From the NCBI RefSeq assembly GCF_903181435.1, contig NZ_CAEUHO010000001.1:2480001-2544000 (forward strand): a DNA stretch of 64,000 nt, read 5' to 3'. Source of the DNA: Bacteroides acidifaciens. Lineage in GTDB: Bacteria > Bacteroidota > Bacteroidia > Bacteroidales > Bacteroidaceae. The translations under genes were made by a program, and so were the position numbers. A model generated the notes under the pieces. The model did not search any database, was not told where the DNA came from, and saw only the letters and a list, made by a program, of their open reading frames with translations. Positions 52,728-62,003 of the stretch are shown piece after piece; within the stretch, counting starts at the first letter, position 1, and every line of letters begins with the position of its first letter.

Positions 52728-53738
52728 ATGAAAACAAAAAAAAGTTTCCTTTGGCTGGCTTTCCTGATTCTGGCAACCATCTGGATATTGGCCAGACGCA
52801 ACCAGCAAGCTAACTACAACAGTATCAAAGGTCTGGTATTCGGAACTGTATATAAAATCACCTACGAGCACGAAGGCGACTTAAAACCGGAAATCGAAGC
52901 CGAACTGCAACGTTTTGACAATTCTCTATCGCCATTTAACGATAGTTCTGTCATTAGCCGTGTAAACCGTAACGAAGAATTGGTTACCGACAGCTTCTTT
53001 CAAAATTGCTTCAACCGTTCGATGGAAATATCACGCGAGACAAAAGGCGCTTTCGACATCACGGTAGCCCCTCTTGCCAATGCTTGGGGATTCGGTTTCA
53101 AGAAAGGAGCTTTCCCGGATTCATTAATGATAGACAGTTTGCTACAAATCACCGGATATGAAAAGGTGAAATTGGAGAACGGTGAAGTTATCAAGCAAGA
53201 TCCGCGTATCATGTTGAGTTGTAGCGCAGTAGCCAAAGGGTATTCGGTAGACGTAGTAGCACGTCTGCTCGACCGGAAAGGTATAAAAAACTATATGGTA
53301 GACATTGGCGGTGAGGTAGTAGTGAAAGGCAAAAACCCTTCCAATAGCTTATGGCGCATTGGAATCAATAAACCCGTCGACGACTCACTGGCCGTAAACC
53401 AAGACCTGCAAACAATACTCGAAATTTCAGACTTAGGTTTGGCAACTTCCGGCAACTATCGTAACTATTACTATAAAGACGGCAAGAAATATGCCCATAC
53501 CATCGACCCGAGAACGGGCTATCCGGTACAGCATAGCATCTTATCTTCTACCGTAATCGCCAAAGACTGCATGACTGCCGATGCCCTGGCTACCGCCTTC
53601 ATGGTGATGGGACTGGAAAAAGCGGAGACTTTTTGCAAAGCGAACCCGGAGATTGATGCTTACTTTATCTATAGCGGAGAAAACGGAGAATTCAAGACCT
53701 ACTATACGGAAGGAATGAAAAAGTACATAGCGAAATAA
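52728..53738 (+). CDS. apbE: FAD:protein FMN transferase (ApbE)
   Basis: 336 aa. An N-terminal membrane anchor (SFLWLAFLILATIWILA) is followed by the ApbE domain: GTVYKITY, FDNSLSPFNDSSVISRVN, GAFDITVAPLANAWGFG, SCSAVAKGYSVDVVARLL, VDIGGEVVVKG and THTIDPRTGYP-like (AHTIDPRTGYP). It attaches FMN to Thr residues of Rnf/Nqr-type subunits using FAD, on the outer face of the membrane. It lies 30 bases after mntP. Confidence 0.96.
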   Translation: MKTKKSFLWLAFLILATIWILARRNQQANYNSIKGLVFGTVYKITYEHEGDLKPEIEAELQRFDNSLSPFNDSSVISRVNRNEELVTDSFFQNCFNRSMEISRETKGAFDITVAPLANAWGFGFKKGAFPDSLMIDSLLQITGYEKVKLENGEVIKQDPRIMLSCSAVAKGYSVDVVARLLDRKGIKNYMVDIGGEVVVKGKNPSNSLWRIGINKPVDDSLAVNQDLQTILEISDLGLATSGNYRNYYYKDGKKYAHTIDPRTGYPVQHSILSSTVIAKDCMTADALATAFMVMGLEKAETFCKANPEIDAYFIYSGENGEFKTYYTEGMKKYIAK

Positions 53739-53869
53739 AGTCCGTTTCTTCTTTTTCATTCTCTTCACATGAGGATAAGCCTCAAGCTATCAACGCTTTC
53801 GTGTGATTACTTAAAGATTAAGACCTCTTTCACATCCTTCACAACCGGTATCATCGTAGAAATGCCTGC

Positions 53870-54508
53870 TTATCGTGAAGGATGTGCCGCATCTCTTGAC
53901 ACCCCATAATAACCGGGAGCAGGCACATACATCGGTTGAGTACGCAGGCCGATATTCACTAATTTTCCTTCTCCACGCAGACGAAGCAAATGCGTCTTTG
54001 CCGTAGTACGAGCCAAGCCGCAAATCTCCTGAAAATCACGACGGGTCATCATCTGATGTCCGGCAAAATATTCTTTCAACAGCATATCAATCTCCACTTC
54101 CGAAACCTTTTCCGAATGACGGACGTACTTGGACTGACTGGCACGGACGCCAACAAAATGTCCTTTCAGATTAGTGTCAGGACGGAAACGGACTGTTTTA
54201 AAAGTCACTTTATTGGTTTTGTGCGGAGTACTTCGGGTCACTTTTCCCGTGGCCGCCAAAGTGGGGAAAAAATAACCGATTCCCTCGATATGCACTTCTT
54301 TTCCCTCACGCAACGATTCGCCGAGAATCTTCGACAAGTTGTCGAGCACATTCTTCACATCCCCCACAGTCAACGAACTGTAATCATGAATCTTGTAACA
54401 AAGTGTTTCCGTATCCACCTTACCATTCATAAAGATACGCGGATGCAACGCTGCCTCTTCTTCCGAAGATGCATTAGGATTTTCATACCAATCAAATACA
54501 ATAGCCAT
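53870..54508 (-). CDS. HU-type DNA-binding protein with extra C-terminal domain (second copy)
   Basis: 212 aa. Domain order as in the 23.8-24.4 kb protein, but with low sequence identity. An HU/IHF-like domain at ~35-125 has TLCYKIHDYSSLTVGDVKNVL, VHIEGIGYFFPTL and FKTVRFRPD. A winged-helix domain at ~150-195 has FQEICGLARTTAKTHLLRLRGEG. An inverted repeat (53831-53842 and 53875-53886) overlaps its end. Four 22-bp repeats lie just upstream. It sits beside a VirE-type relic, a common Bacteroides pairing. Confidence 0.88.
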   Translation of the reverse strand: MAIVFDWYENPNASSEEEAALHPRIFMNGKVDTETLCYKIHDYSSLTVGDVKNVLDNLSKILGESLREGKEVHIEGIGYFFPTLAATGKVTRSTPHKTNKVTFKTVRFRPDTNLKGHFVGVRASQSKYVRHSEKVSEVEIDMLLKEYFAGHQMMTRRDFQEICGLARTTAKTHLLRLRGEGKLVNIGLRTQPMYVPAPGYYGVSRDAAHPSR

Positions 54509-54547
54509 TACTTCTTTTCAATTAAAATGTGTAACTTCATCATAGGA

Positions 54548-54635
54548 CGACTGTAATCGGCTATTCGGACAACTGGAATCGGCTGTTCAGTCAACTATAG
54601 TCAGCCGACCGGACAACTCCAGTCGGCTTTCCTCA
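54548..54635. repeat. Four tandem 22-bp imperfect repeats
   Basis: Units start at 54548, 54570, 54592 and 54614, each 22 bases. Shared core: CAACT (CGACT in the first unit), three bases, then GTCGGCT or ATCGGCT-like (TCAGCCG in the third). The array begins 40 bases upstream of the second HU-type gene. It is a likely operator array. Confidence 0.85.
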
Positions 54636-54817
54636 AATAAGCACTAAAGATACGACAAAGTAACGACATATCAGCATAAGAAAGCATGTTTTTCATTTCA
54701 GCAGAAAATAAACATTTTCTTTGTTAAATGCTTGCAAACCCCATATTCCATGTTATACCTTAGCAGCATCAACCGGTCGAAAAAACAACATTTATTCATT
54801 TAACAAAGAAGAAAAAT

Positions 54818-55548
54818 ATGAAGACATTAGAATATAACTCAAAACGTTTGGCGAAAAGAATACGGGTATTGATGAAAGAATCGTCAAACGCCACCGTTTC
54901 ATCGAACACCTCAAAGAACGAACTGCCTATGCAGGATATGCATGAGTAGGAAATACCTATACAAGAAGTACATAAACACTCCGTCTTTCTGACGCAACAA
55001 GTGATTGACTTTTTGAAAATTCGGTATGACTTCCGCTACAATCTGCTTACCGAAGAAACCGAATTCCGGCCATCTGGTCAACGAGACATCTCTTTCTGTC
55101 GTATAGACAAGCGGGAACTGAACACTTTCTGTCTGGAAGCTCACAAAGAGGGCATCAACTGTTGGGATAAAGACCTTCAAAGATATAAATAGAACATGCA
55201 CAAATCTATGCCCAACTGAAAGAGGAACTGCTTGCAGGCGCCCGTCACTGGTTCAGTAAAGAGGAAGAATATGCCTTGCAGCGTCATAACGTTGCATATT
55301 ATCATGTCAATCCCATAGAAGACATTGTGCGCAGCACATACGCGCCCGCCGCGTTGGATGAACCGGACTGCCTGTCACTCTCCGCTGCTATCATCCATAA
55401 GGAATTGAGAAAGAGGTTTCCGGCCGTATTGCGTAGCTGCACTCCTATCCAACTGGCACAAATCCTGACCGCAGCAGGTATCAGCCGGCAGCATACGAGG
55501 TTGGGGAATGTGTATCTGGTGAAGAGGGTGAAGGGTGGTGAAGAATAA
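54818..55548 (+). pseudogene. Internally deleted VirE-family primase-like gene (DUF3874 type)
   Basis: The plus strand encodes the N-terminal part of the family (LEYNSKRLAKRIRVLMK). After a TAG at 54947 the same frame goes on (VIDFLKIRYDFRYNLLTEE, RPSGQRDISFCRIDKRELN, EGINCWDKDLQRYK) to a stop near 55190. The end part follows at once in another frame (QIYAQLKEELLAGARHWFS, RHNVAYYHVNPIEDIV, KRFPAVLRSCTPIQLAQIL). The central ATPase domain is lost. So the gene is dead by a nonsense codon and a large deletion. Confidence 0.85.
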
Positions 55549-55671
55549 AAATAGTGCCGTTCATTCATAGGAAGTAACTGTGAATGAACGGATAAACTTT
55601 AGGTGAAGAGAGTGAAGAACGGTTTATAAAAATAAAGTACATTAGTCAAGAACAAAAAGTTTAAGAGTCAC

Positions 55672-55708
55672 TTCGGCAGTATGTGCAAAATTTGCACACA
55701 CTGCCGAA
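55672..55708. terminator. Long near-perfect hairpin downstream of the DUF486 gene
   Basis: TTCGGCAGT / ACTGCCGAA (9 bp) encloses TGTGCAAA / TTTGCACA (8 bp) with a single mismatched pair between. It lies 27 bases after the stop of the minus-strand DUF486 gene. No strong T run follows, so it may be a processing or pausing signal instead. Confidence 0.5.
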
Positions 55709-55734
55709 TACAGGAAAAGTTAAAACATTCTGTT

Positions 55735-56106
55735 TTATTTCATAAACACAAAATACACCGCCGCAATCAAACAAACGAACGCCGCCAAATGATTCCAATG
55801 CAACGCTTCACCCTTGAAAAATACAGTTGTGAACACCGTAAAGATGACAAGAGTTATCACTTCCTGAATCACTTTCAACTGCATCAATGAAAACGGGCCG
55901 CCGTTACCGATAAATCCGATGCGGTTCGCCGGTATCTGACATGAATACTCGAAGAAAGCAATCGCCCAACTGAAAGCAATCACACCTATCAACGGAAGAG
56001 CTGCGAACCAGCTATATTCCTGTTTCATTTTCAGATGTCCGTACCAGGCAAATGTCATAAAGACATTAGACACGATGAGCAACAAAATTGTATATATTCC
56101 TTTCAT
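55735..56106 (-). CDS. DUF486 / DMT-type small membrane protein
   Basis: 123 aa with four helices: GIYTILLLIVSNVFMTFAWY, WFAALPLIGVIAFSWAIAF, QVITLVIFTVFTTVFF-like region and LAAFVCLIAAVYFVFM. The middle FFEYSCQIPANRIGF is the DUF486 signature. Probably a small transporter of the drug/metabolite type with unknown substrate. It follows the ttcA-like gene by 24 bases, same strand. Confidence 0.9.
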   Translation of the reverse strand: MKGIYTILLLIVSNVFMTFAWYGHLKMKQEYSWFAALPLIGVIAFSWAIAFFEYSCQIPANRIGFIGNGGPFSLMQLKVIQEVITLVIFTVFTTVFFKGEALHWNHLAAFVCLIAAVYFVFMK

Positions 56107-56130
56107 AACAATCTATTCAAATTTATCTAT

Positions 56131-56877
56131 TCAATCTATTTTATCCGGTAATAATTCTTCCTGTACATTCGTCATGCTTCCCCAAAGGCTGTATCGGGCT
56201 TCCGGGTTCATCGCTTCCAGTTGCCGCAAAACACCTTTCATATCGCTCCGGCTGGATTGCGATTCGTAAGGACAGTTTTTCACTTGCTTCCGATAGCCAT
56301 GCAAAGCCGCCAATTCTATCAAATCCGATTCGTGAACCATGCACATCGGACGGATGATCGTCATATCAAACTTCTTCATCACCAACCGGGGCGGCATGGT
56401 ACTGAACGCCCCCTGATAAGTGATATTCATCAGCAAGGTTTCCAGAATATCATCCATATGATGCCCCAAAGCAATTTTATTGCACCCCTGTTCCTTGGCA
56501 ACCGTAAACAAGGCTTTCCGGCGATTCCACGAACAAAGGAAACAAGGAGACTTGCGCGTATCTGTAGAAGGGTCGAACGAGGTTTCGTATTGGAGAAAAG
56601 GCACTCCGTACGCCTCGCAATGTGCTTTCAGATACTCATTATCACTTTGATAAGGAATATTCTTCATCACTACATGGACGGCAACGACAGAAAAACGAGG
56701 TTTGTAGATACGTGCGCGTTTGCCCAACAGTTCTACAAGCGCCAACGAATCTTTCCCGCCCGACAGTCCGATGAGAATTTTATCCCCTTCTTCTATCAGT
56801 CTATATTGCACCACTCCTTTGTTGAACCGCTTATCAATGCGGCGAATGGTTTTCTCTTCTTCCGTAAATTGTGCCAT
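56131..56877 (-). CDS. TtcA-like tRNA thiolation PP-loop ATPase
   Basis: 248 aa from the ATG at 56877. The PP-loop ILIGLSGGKDSLALVELL is near residues 33-50. Cys residues in SPCFLCSWNRRKALF match the CxxC of TtcA, and LGHHMDDILETLLMNITYQG follows. TtcA uses a [4Fe-4S] cluster to make 2-thiocytidine at tRNA position 32. A longer start at 56898 is excluded, since it lies in the -7 box. Confidence 0.9.
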   Translation of the reverse strand: MAQFTEEEKTIRRIDKRFNKGVVQYRLIEEGDKILIGLSGGKDSLALVELLGKRARIYKPRFSVVAVHVVMKNIPYQSDNEYLKAHCEAYGVPFLQYETSFDPSTDTRKSPCFLCSWNRRKALFTVAKEQGCNKIALGHHMDDILETLLMNITYQGAFSTMPPRLVMKKFDMTIIRPMCMVHESDLIELAALHGYRKQVKNCPYESQSSRSDMKGVLRQLEAMNPEARYSLWGSMTNVQEELLPDKID

Positions 56878-56895
56878 ATCTTCAAAAATCGGCTG

Positions 56896-56903
56896 CAAAA
56901 GTA
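56896..56903 (-). promoter_or_regulatory. Bacteroides -7 box for the ttcA-like gene
   Basis: TACTTTTG on the minus strand, 19 bases before the ATG at 56877. It defines that start. Confidence 0.7.
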
Positions 56904-56976
56904 AGCGAAAAGAATGATTTAAAGAAGAATTAACATAATAGAATCTCTAAAAAAGGGTTTATTTCTAATAAATTTG

Positions 56977-56984
56977 TACTTTTG
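56977..56984 (+). promoter_or_regulatory. Bacteroides -7 box for the TPR/PD40 gene
   Basis: TACTTTTG on the plus strand, 78 bases before the ATG at 57062, back to back with the ttcA-like promoter. Confidence 0.6.
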
Positions 56985-57061
56985 AACAATTGAAAAATTG
57001 ACAGATGCCCGGAAGTAACAGTACTTTCAAACAATCCGTCACTCTTAAACGATAAATAACG

Positions 57062-58483
57062 ATGAAAGGGAAATATATTCTATTTTTATTTTGCAGTCTC
57101 TTCCTTGGTGAGGTTTCTGCGCAAACACTCGAACAGGCACGCACCTTGTTTACAAAAGGTGATTACGAAAAGGCCAAGCCTGTATTCAAAAAGTATGTAA
57201 AATCCCAACCTTCCAACGGAAATTATAATTATTGGTACGGCGTATGTTGCCTGAAAACCGGAGAAGCCGAGGAAGCGGTAAAACCGCTCGAAATGGCAGT
57301 GAAGAAACGCGTAGCCAGCGGTCAGCTCTACTTGGGGCAGGCTTATAATGAAACTTATCGCTTTGAAGAAGCGGTAGAATGTTTTGAAGAATATATCGCC
57401 GACTTGAAGAAGCGCAAAAGACCGACAGAAGAAGCCGAAGGGTTGTTGGAAAAGAGCAAAGCAGACCTTCGTATGCTGAAAGGTGTGGAAGATGTTTGCA
57501 TTATCGACAGTTTCGTTGTGGATAAAGCTACTTTTCTGAATGCTTATAAAATCAGCGAAGAATCAGGCAAGCTGTTCACGTTCAACGAATTCTTCCAGAC
57601 AGAAGGTACGAATGAAGGGACTGTCTACGAAACCGAAATCGGAAATAAAATCTATTACAGCGAGAAGGGAGAGAGAGGTAATTTGGACATATTCTCAAAG
57701 AATAAGCTGCTGAACGAATGGAGCAACGGGCGTCCGCTTCCAGGCAGCATCAACGCTTCCGGTAATGCCAATTATCCGTATGTTATGTCGGACGGCATTA
57801 CTATTTATTATGCAAGTGACGGTGAAGGGTTGGGCGGATATGACATTTTCGTCACCCGCTACAACACGAACAGCGACACCTATCTCGTACCGGAGAATGT
57901 AGGTATGCCGTTCAATTCTCCATACAATGATTATATGTATGTCATCGACGAATATAATAATTTGGGTTGGTTTGCTTCCGACCGCTTCCAACTGGAAGGG
58001 AAAGTCTGCATCTATGTATTCATCCCGAATAATTCAAAACAGACTTATAACTACGAGGCGATGGATCAGAAACAAATCATCCGTCTGGCACAAATCCATT
58101 CATTGAAAGAGACTTGGAAAGACAAACAGACAGTCACCGAAGCCCTGCAACGTTTGGAAACCGCTATCAGCCACAAACCAAAAGAACGTCGTGTTGTCGA
58201 CTTTGAATTTGTCATTGACGATAACACAACTTATTATCTGATGAATGACTTTAAATCCGCCAAAGCCAAACAGCTTTTCCAACGCTACCGGCAAATGGAA
58301 AAAGACTATCAGCAACAGGAGGAAAAGTTGAAGAGCCTGCGCCAGCAATATTCCACAAGCAACAAACAGGGAAAGGACAGAATGGCTCCCGCCATCCTCG
58401 ACCTTGAGAAACGGGTGTTGCAAATGTCGGACGAACTGGACGCACTTGAAATCAATGTACGTAACGCAGAAAAAACTAAATAA
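57062..58483 (+). CDS. Exported TPR and PD40 beta-propeller protein
   Basis: 473 aa. A signal peptide (YILFLFCSLFLGEVSAQ) is followed by TPR units at ~22-125 (TLFTKGDYEKAKPVFKKYV, YWYGVCCLKTGEAEEAVKPL, AYNETYRFEEAVECFEEY). A PD40/WD40-like propeller at ~175-330 has YYSEKGERGNLDIF, YYASDGEGLGGYDIFVTR and GWFASDRFQLEG. The C-terminus is a coiled coil (MEKDYQQQEEKLKSLRQQY). The layout resembles the first part of OmpA/PorE-type proteins but has no OmpA domain. Probably a periplasmic scaffold. It starts a run with nfeD and floA. Confidence 0.85.
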   Translation: MKGKYILFLFCSLFLGEVSAQTLEQARTLFTKGDYEKAKPVFKKYVKSQPSNGNYNYWYGVCCLKTGEAEEAVKPLEMAVKKRVASGQLYLGQAYNETYRFEEAVECFEEYIADLKKRKRPTEEAEGLLEKSKADLRMLKGVEDVCIIDSFVVDKATFLNAYKISEESGKLFTFNEFFQTEGTNEGTVYETEIGNKIYYSEKGERGNLDIFSKNKLLNEWSNGRPLPGSINASGNANYPYVMSDGITIYYASDGEGLGGYDIFVTRYNTNSDTYLVPENVGMPFNSPYNDYMYVIDEYNNLGWFASDRFQLEGKVCIYVFIPNNSKQTYNYEAMDQKQIIRLAQIHSLKETWKDKQTVTEALQRLETAISHKPKERRVVDFEFVIDDNTTYYLMNDFKSAKAKQLFQRYRQMEKDYQQQEEKLKSLRQQYSTSNKQGKDRMAPAILDLEKRVLQMSDELDALEINVRNAEKTK

Positions 58484-58500
58484 ATTAATAACACCGAACT

Positions 58501-58965
58501 ATGGATATACTCATTATCACCGTTCTCATTATTGCCGCAGTCATATTGTTTCTGGTAGAACTGTTTGTCATCCCGGGCATCAGCCTGGCCGGAATTTCTG
58601 CATTGGTCTGCATTCTTTATGCCAACTACTATGCGTTTGCCAATATAGGAATGGCAGGAGGGTTTGTCACCTTGGGTATATCGGCTGCCGCATGCATAGG
58701 GTCGCTAGTCTGGTTCATGCGGTCGAAAATGCTGGATAAGCTGGCATTGAAAAAAGACATCGACTCGAAAGTAGACCGCAGCGCAGAAGAAAGTGTAAAA
58801 GTAGGCGATACAGGCATCAGCACTACCCGCCTCGCACAAATCGGTTACGCAGAAATCAACGGCAAGATTGTGGAAGTCAAGTCAATAGACGGATTCCTCA
58901 ATGAAAAGACGCCGATTATTGTAAGCCGCATCACCGAGGGCACAATCATGGTTGAGAAACACTAA
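58501..58965 (+). CDS. NfeD-like membrane protein
   Basis: 154 aa. Two to three N-terminal helices ([44 protein letters not shown]) precede a C-terminal OB-fold domain ([27 protein letters not shown]). NfeD proteins are partners of flotillins, and here the floA gene begins 28 bases after the stop. It is a short NfeD without the ClpP-like protease part. Confidence 0.92.
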   Translation: MDILIITVLIIAAVILFLVELFVIPGISLAGISALVCILYANYYAFANIGMAGGFVTLGISAAACIGSLVWFMRSKMLDKLALKKDIDSKVDRSAEESVKVGDTGISTTRLAQIGYAEINGKIVEVKSIDGFLNEKTPIIVSRITEGTIMVEKH

Positions 58966-58993
58966 GAATAATATTCACTTAATACAATTATCA

Positions 58994-59995
58994 ATGGACC
59001 AATCTCTTTATTTACCTATCTTCTTGATAGCGGGAGGTATTATTTTCTTAATACTGTTCTTCCATTACGTGCCGTTCTTCCTCTGGTTGTCGGCCAAAGT
59101 ATCGGGTGTCAACATCTCGTTGATACAACTGTTCCTAATGCGTATCCGTAACGTTCCGCCGTATATCATCGTGCCGGGAATGATTGAAGCTCATAAAGCC
59201 GGATTAAAAAACATCACACGTGACGAACTGGAAGCCCATTACCTGGCGGGAGGGCATGTGGAAAAGGTAGTTCATGCCTTAGTGTCCGCTTCAAAAGCAA
59301 ATATCGAATTATCATTCCAGATGGCAACAGCCATCGACCTTGCCGGACGTGATGTATTTGAAGCTGTGCAAATGTCCGTGAACCCGAAAGTTATCGACAC
59401 TCCGCCGGTGACGGCCGTAGCGAAAGACGGTATTCAGTTGATAGCCAAGGCGCGTGTGACGGTACGTGCCAGCATCAAGCAATTGGTGGGTGGAGCAGGT
59501 GAAGATACAATCCTTGCCCGTGTAGGCGAAGGTATCGTTTCGTCCATCGGTTCTTCCGAAAACCACAAGTCAGTACTCGAGAATCCGGATTCTATCTCCA
59601 AACTCGTACTTCGCAAAGGGTTGGACGCCGGAACTGCTTTCGAAATTCTGTCTATTGACATCGCGGACATCGACATAGGTAAGAATATCGGTGCCGCGTT
59701 GCAGATTGACCAGGCTAATGCGGACAAGAATATCGCTCAGGCGAAAGCTGAGGAACGCCGTGCAATGGCTGTCGCTTCCGAACAGGAAATGAAAGCGAAA
59801 GCGCAAGAAGCCCGCGCGAAAGTTATCGAAGCGGAAGCGGAAGTTCCCAGAGCAATGGCAGAGGCATTCCGCAGCGGCAATCTGGGTATCATGGATTACT
59901 ACCGGATGAAGAATATCGAAGCTGATACTTCAATGCGTGAAACTATTGCCAAACCGGTAACCGGCAATACCGGCAACCAGCCATTGAGCAAATAA
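58994..59995 (+). CDS. floA: Flotillin-like protein FloA
   Basis: 333 aa from the ATG at 58994; the frame extends back to 58952, overlapping nfeD. A membrane hairpin or helix ([27 protein letters not shown]) is followed by the UPF0365/FloA band-7-like domain: [20 protein letters not shown], then [21 protein letters not shown]. The C-terminal coiled coil has [18 protein letters not shown]. FloA forms membrane rafts with NfeD in Gram-positive bacteria. Confidence 0.95.
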   Translation: MDQSLYLPIFLIAGGIIFLILFFHYVPFFLWLSAKVSGVNISLIQLFLMRIRNVPPYIIVPGMIEAHKAGLKNITRDELEAHYLAGGHVEKVVHALVSASKANIELSFQMATAIDLAGRDVFEAVQMSVNPKVIDTPPVTAVAKDGIQLIAKARVTVRASIKQLVGGAGEDTILARVGEGIVSSIGSSENHKSVLENPDSISKLVLRKGLDAGTAFEILSIDIADIDIGKNIGAALQIDQANADKNIAQAKAEERRAMAVASEQEMKAKAQEARAKVIEAEAEVPRAMAEAFRSGNLGIMDYYRMKNIEADTSMRETIAKPVTGNTGNQPLSK

Positions 59996-60154
59996 ATTAC
60001 TATAAACACCGGAACCCGGTTTCATTTCAGTTCCAAGATGTATCCTACCGCCCTCTGCGGAAAAAGAAAGATACCTCTTCTGAACTTAAATCCGGTTCCG
60101 GCGTTTCTATTTTATAGATACAATCATATTGTAAAACTAAAACCTTTCAATAGC

Positions 60155-61033
60155 ATGAAAAAGTACTTTCCATCCTCTGAATTGATTATCAACGAAGACG
60201 GTTCGGTATTCCATCTTCACGTAAAGCCTGAATGGTTGGCGGACAAAGTTATTCTGGTAGGCGACCCCGGACGTGTGGCACTCGTAGCTTCTCATTTCGA
60301 AAACAAAGAATGCGAAGTGGAAAGCCGCGAATTCAAAACTATCACGGGCACGTATAAAGGGAAACGGATTACCGTGGTTTCTACGGGAATCGGATGCGAT
60401 AATATCGACATTGTGATGAATGAACTGGACGCTCTCGCCAACATCGACTTTAACACACGGGAAGAAAAGGAACAATTCCGCCAGTTGGAATTAGTGCGCA
60501 TCGGCACGTGTGGCGGCTTGCAGCCTAATACTCCGGTGGGTACATTCGTCTGCTCGCAGAAGTCTATCGGCTTCGACGGGTTATTGAATTTTTATGCCGG
60601 ACGCAACGCGGTATGTGACTTGCCGTTTGAACGCGCTTTCCTCAATCATATGGGTTGGTCGGGAAATATGTGTGCTCCCGCTCCTTATGTAATTGATGCC
60701 AGCGAGGAACTGATCGACCGGATTGCCAAAGATGACATGGTACGCGGCGTGACAATTGCCGCCGGTGGATTCTTCGGGCCTCAGGGACGTGAGCTTCGTG
60801 TGCCGTTGGCAGACCCGAAACAGAATGACAAGATTGAAGCATTCGAATACAAAGGTTTCAAGATTACTAACTTCGAGATGGAGAGTTCGGCTTTGGCAGG
60901 ACTTAGCCAGTTGATGGGACATAAGGCGATGACTGTCTGTATGGTGATTGCCAACCGACTGATTAAAGAAGCCAATACCGGATACAAGAATACAATCGAC
61001 ACGCTGATTAAGACTGTTCTTGACAGAATCTAA
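60155..61033 (+). CDS. Nucleoside phosphorylase (uridine phosphorylase-like)
   Basis: 292 aa from the ATG at 60155. PNP_UDP_1 features are VILVGDPGRVALVASHFE, TVVSTGIGCDNIDIVMNEL, LVRIGTCGGLQPNTPVGTFV and ITNFEMESSALAGLSQLMGHKA (ribose-binding Met-Glu). It splits a nucleoside with phosphate into base and ribose-1-phosphate. Uridine is the likeliest substrate, but a purine nucleoside cannot be excluded. Confidence 0.93.
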   Translation: MKKYFPSSELIINEDGSVFHLHVKPEWLADKVILVGDPGRVALVASHFENKECEVESREFKTITGTYKGKRITVVSTGIGCDNIDIVMNELDALANIDFNTREEKEQFRQLELVRIGTCGGLQPNTPVGTFVCSQKSIGFDGLLNFYAGRNAVCDLPFERAFLNHMGWSGNMCAPAPYVIDASEELIDRIAKDDMVRGVTIAAGGFFGPQGRELRVPLADPKQNDKIEAFEYKGFKITNFEMESSALAGLSQLMGHKAMTVCMVIANRLIKEANTGYKNTIDTLIKTVLDRI

Positions 61034-61098
61034 AATAACAAGAGAGGGTATGTCAAGATGCCCCGATTACAACAATATTACTCCTGTTGTAGTTATGC

Positions 61099-61146
61099 TG
61101 AAGTGCACCCCAAAAGTTGGACACCAAACTTTAGGAGTGCACTTCA
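61099..61146. repeat. 48-bp imperfect palindrome with IS3-like ends
   Basis: TGAAGTGCACCCCAAAAGTT and its inverted counterpart AACTTTAGGAGTGCACTTCA form a palindrome with two mismatches around a 7-base centre (GGACACC). The TG...CA termini and the AAAAGTTGGACA word resemble IS3-family ends. No target duplication is visible. Confidence 0.6.
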
Positions 61147-61177
61147 AAGATTGCAGGAGTGAAATTTACTCTTTCCA

Positions 61178-61837
61178 TTAATACCCAATCGTGAATCTTT
61201 CCCGATGATGTTTCGGATTCTCCAGTTCATCAATCATTGCAGCCGCATAATCTTCTACGGAGATATGACTGTTTCCTACTATATCCACAATCATATCATC
61301 TTTGCCAAGTCGATAACGCCCGGTACGCACGCCCGCCCTCATATCTGCTGCCGGAGAGAAAAATACCCAGTCTATCTCTTTTTCTTTCTTCAGAAAGTCC
61401 AGATAAAACTCTCCTAATGCTTTCACTCCCGGCAAAAGGTTTTCAGGTACTTCGCCGGAATCCATCAGCCGCAATCCCGGAGCAATGAATAAGGAACCGG
61501 CACCGCCAACCATCAGGAAACGATCAACCCCTGCCTTCTTCACTCCGTCAATAATAGTCAGATAAACTTTTATAGTCTCATCATATATGTTAGGATTATT
61601 CCATCCTGGATTGAACGCACTGATTACGGCATCCGCCCCTCTACAAACTTCCGCCACTTCGTCGAGCGAAGATACATCTGCCTTCACCACTTTCAGATTC
61701 TCGTTTTCTATCTTTATCTTTTCAGGATGACGAACCACAGCGGTCACTTCGAAGTCACGGATCAAAGCCTCATTCAGTATGGCCGAACCTACAAAACCAC
61801 TCGCGCCTATAAGGACAACCTTCTTTACTTTCTTCAT
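61178..61837 (-). CDS. NAD(P)-binding atypical short-chain dehydrogenase
   Basis: 219 aa. The N-terminus has the dinucleotide motif VVLIGASGFVGSAILNEAL (GASGFVG) and VTAVVRHPEKI. It continues with LKVVKADVSSLDEVAEVCRGADAVIS. The C-terminal part has WVFFSPAADMRAGVRTGRY, GNSHISVEDYAAAMIDEL. This is the SDR_a5/NmrA-like group that binds NAD(P)H. The substrate is unknown. Single gene on the minus strand. Confidence 0.9.
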   Translation of the reverse strand: MKKVKKVVLIGASGFVGSAILNEALIRDFEVTAVVRHPEKIKIENENLKVVKADVSSLDEVAEVCRGADAVISAFNPGWNNPNIYDETIKVYLTIIDGVKKAGVDRFLMVGGAGSLFIAPGLRLMDSGEVPENLLPGVKALGEFYLDFLKKEKEIDWVFFSPAADMRAGVRTGRYRLGKDDMIVDIVGNSHISVEDYAAAMIDELENPKHHRERFTIGY

Positions 61838-61974
61838 ATTCCAACATTTTTTAGGGTGTTATTATCACTTTAATAACACAACAACAGCCGGAATGTTGTT
61901 TTCCTTTTGGACATTTAATCAACCAATATAAGATTCTATCCTTCCTTTCATTCTATTTTTTACTCAGAAACAAC

Positions 61975-61982
61975 TATCTTTG
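61975..61982 (+). promoter_or_regulatory. Bacteroides -7 box for mnmE
   Basis: TATCTTTG, 21 bases before the ATG at 62004. It excludes a start at 61980, which lies inside it. Confidence 0.7.
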
Positions 61983-62003
61983 CACCATCCAAAAAGAAAT
62001 ACA

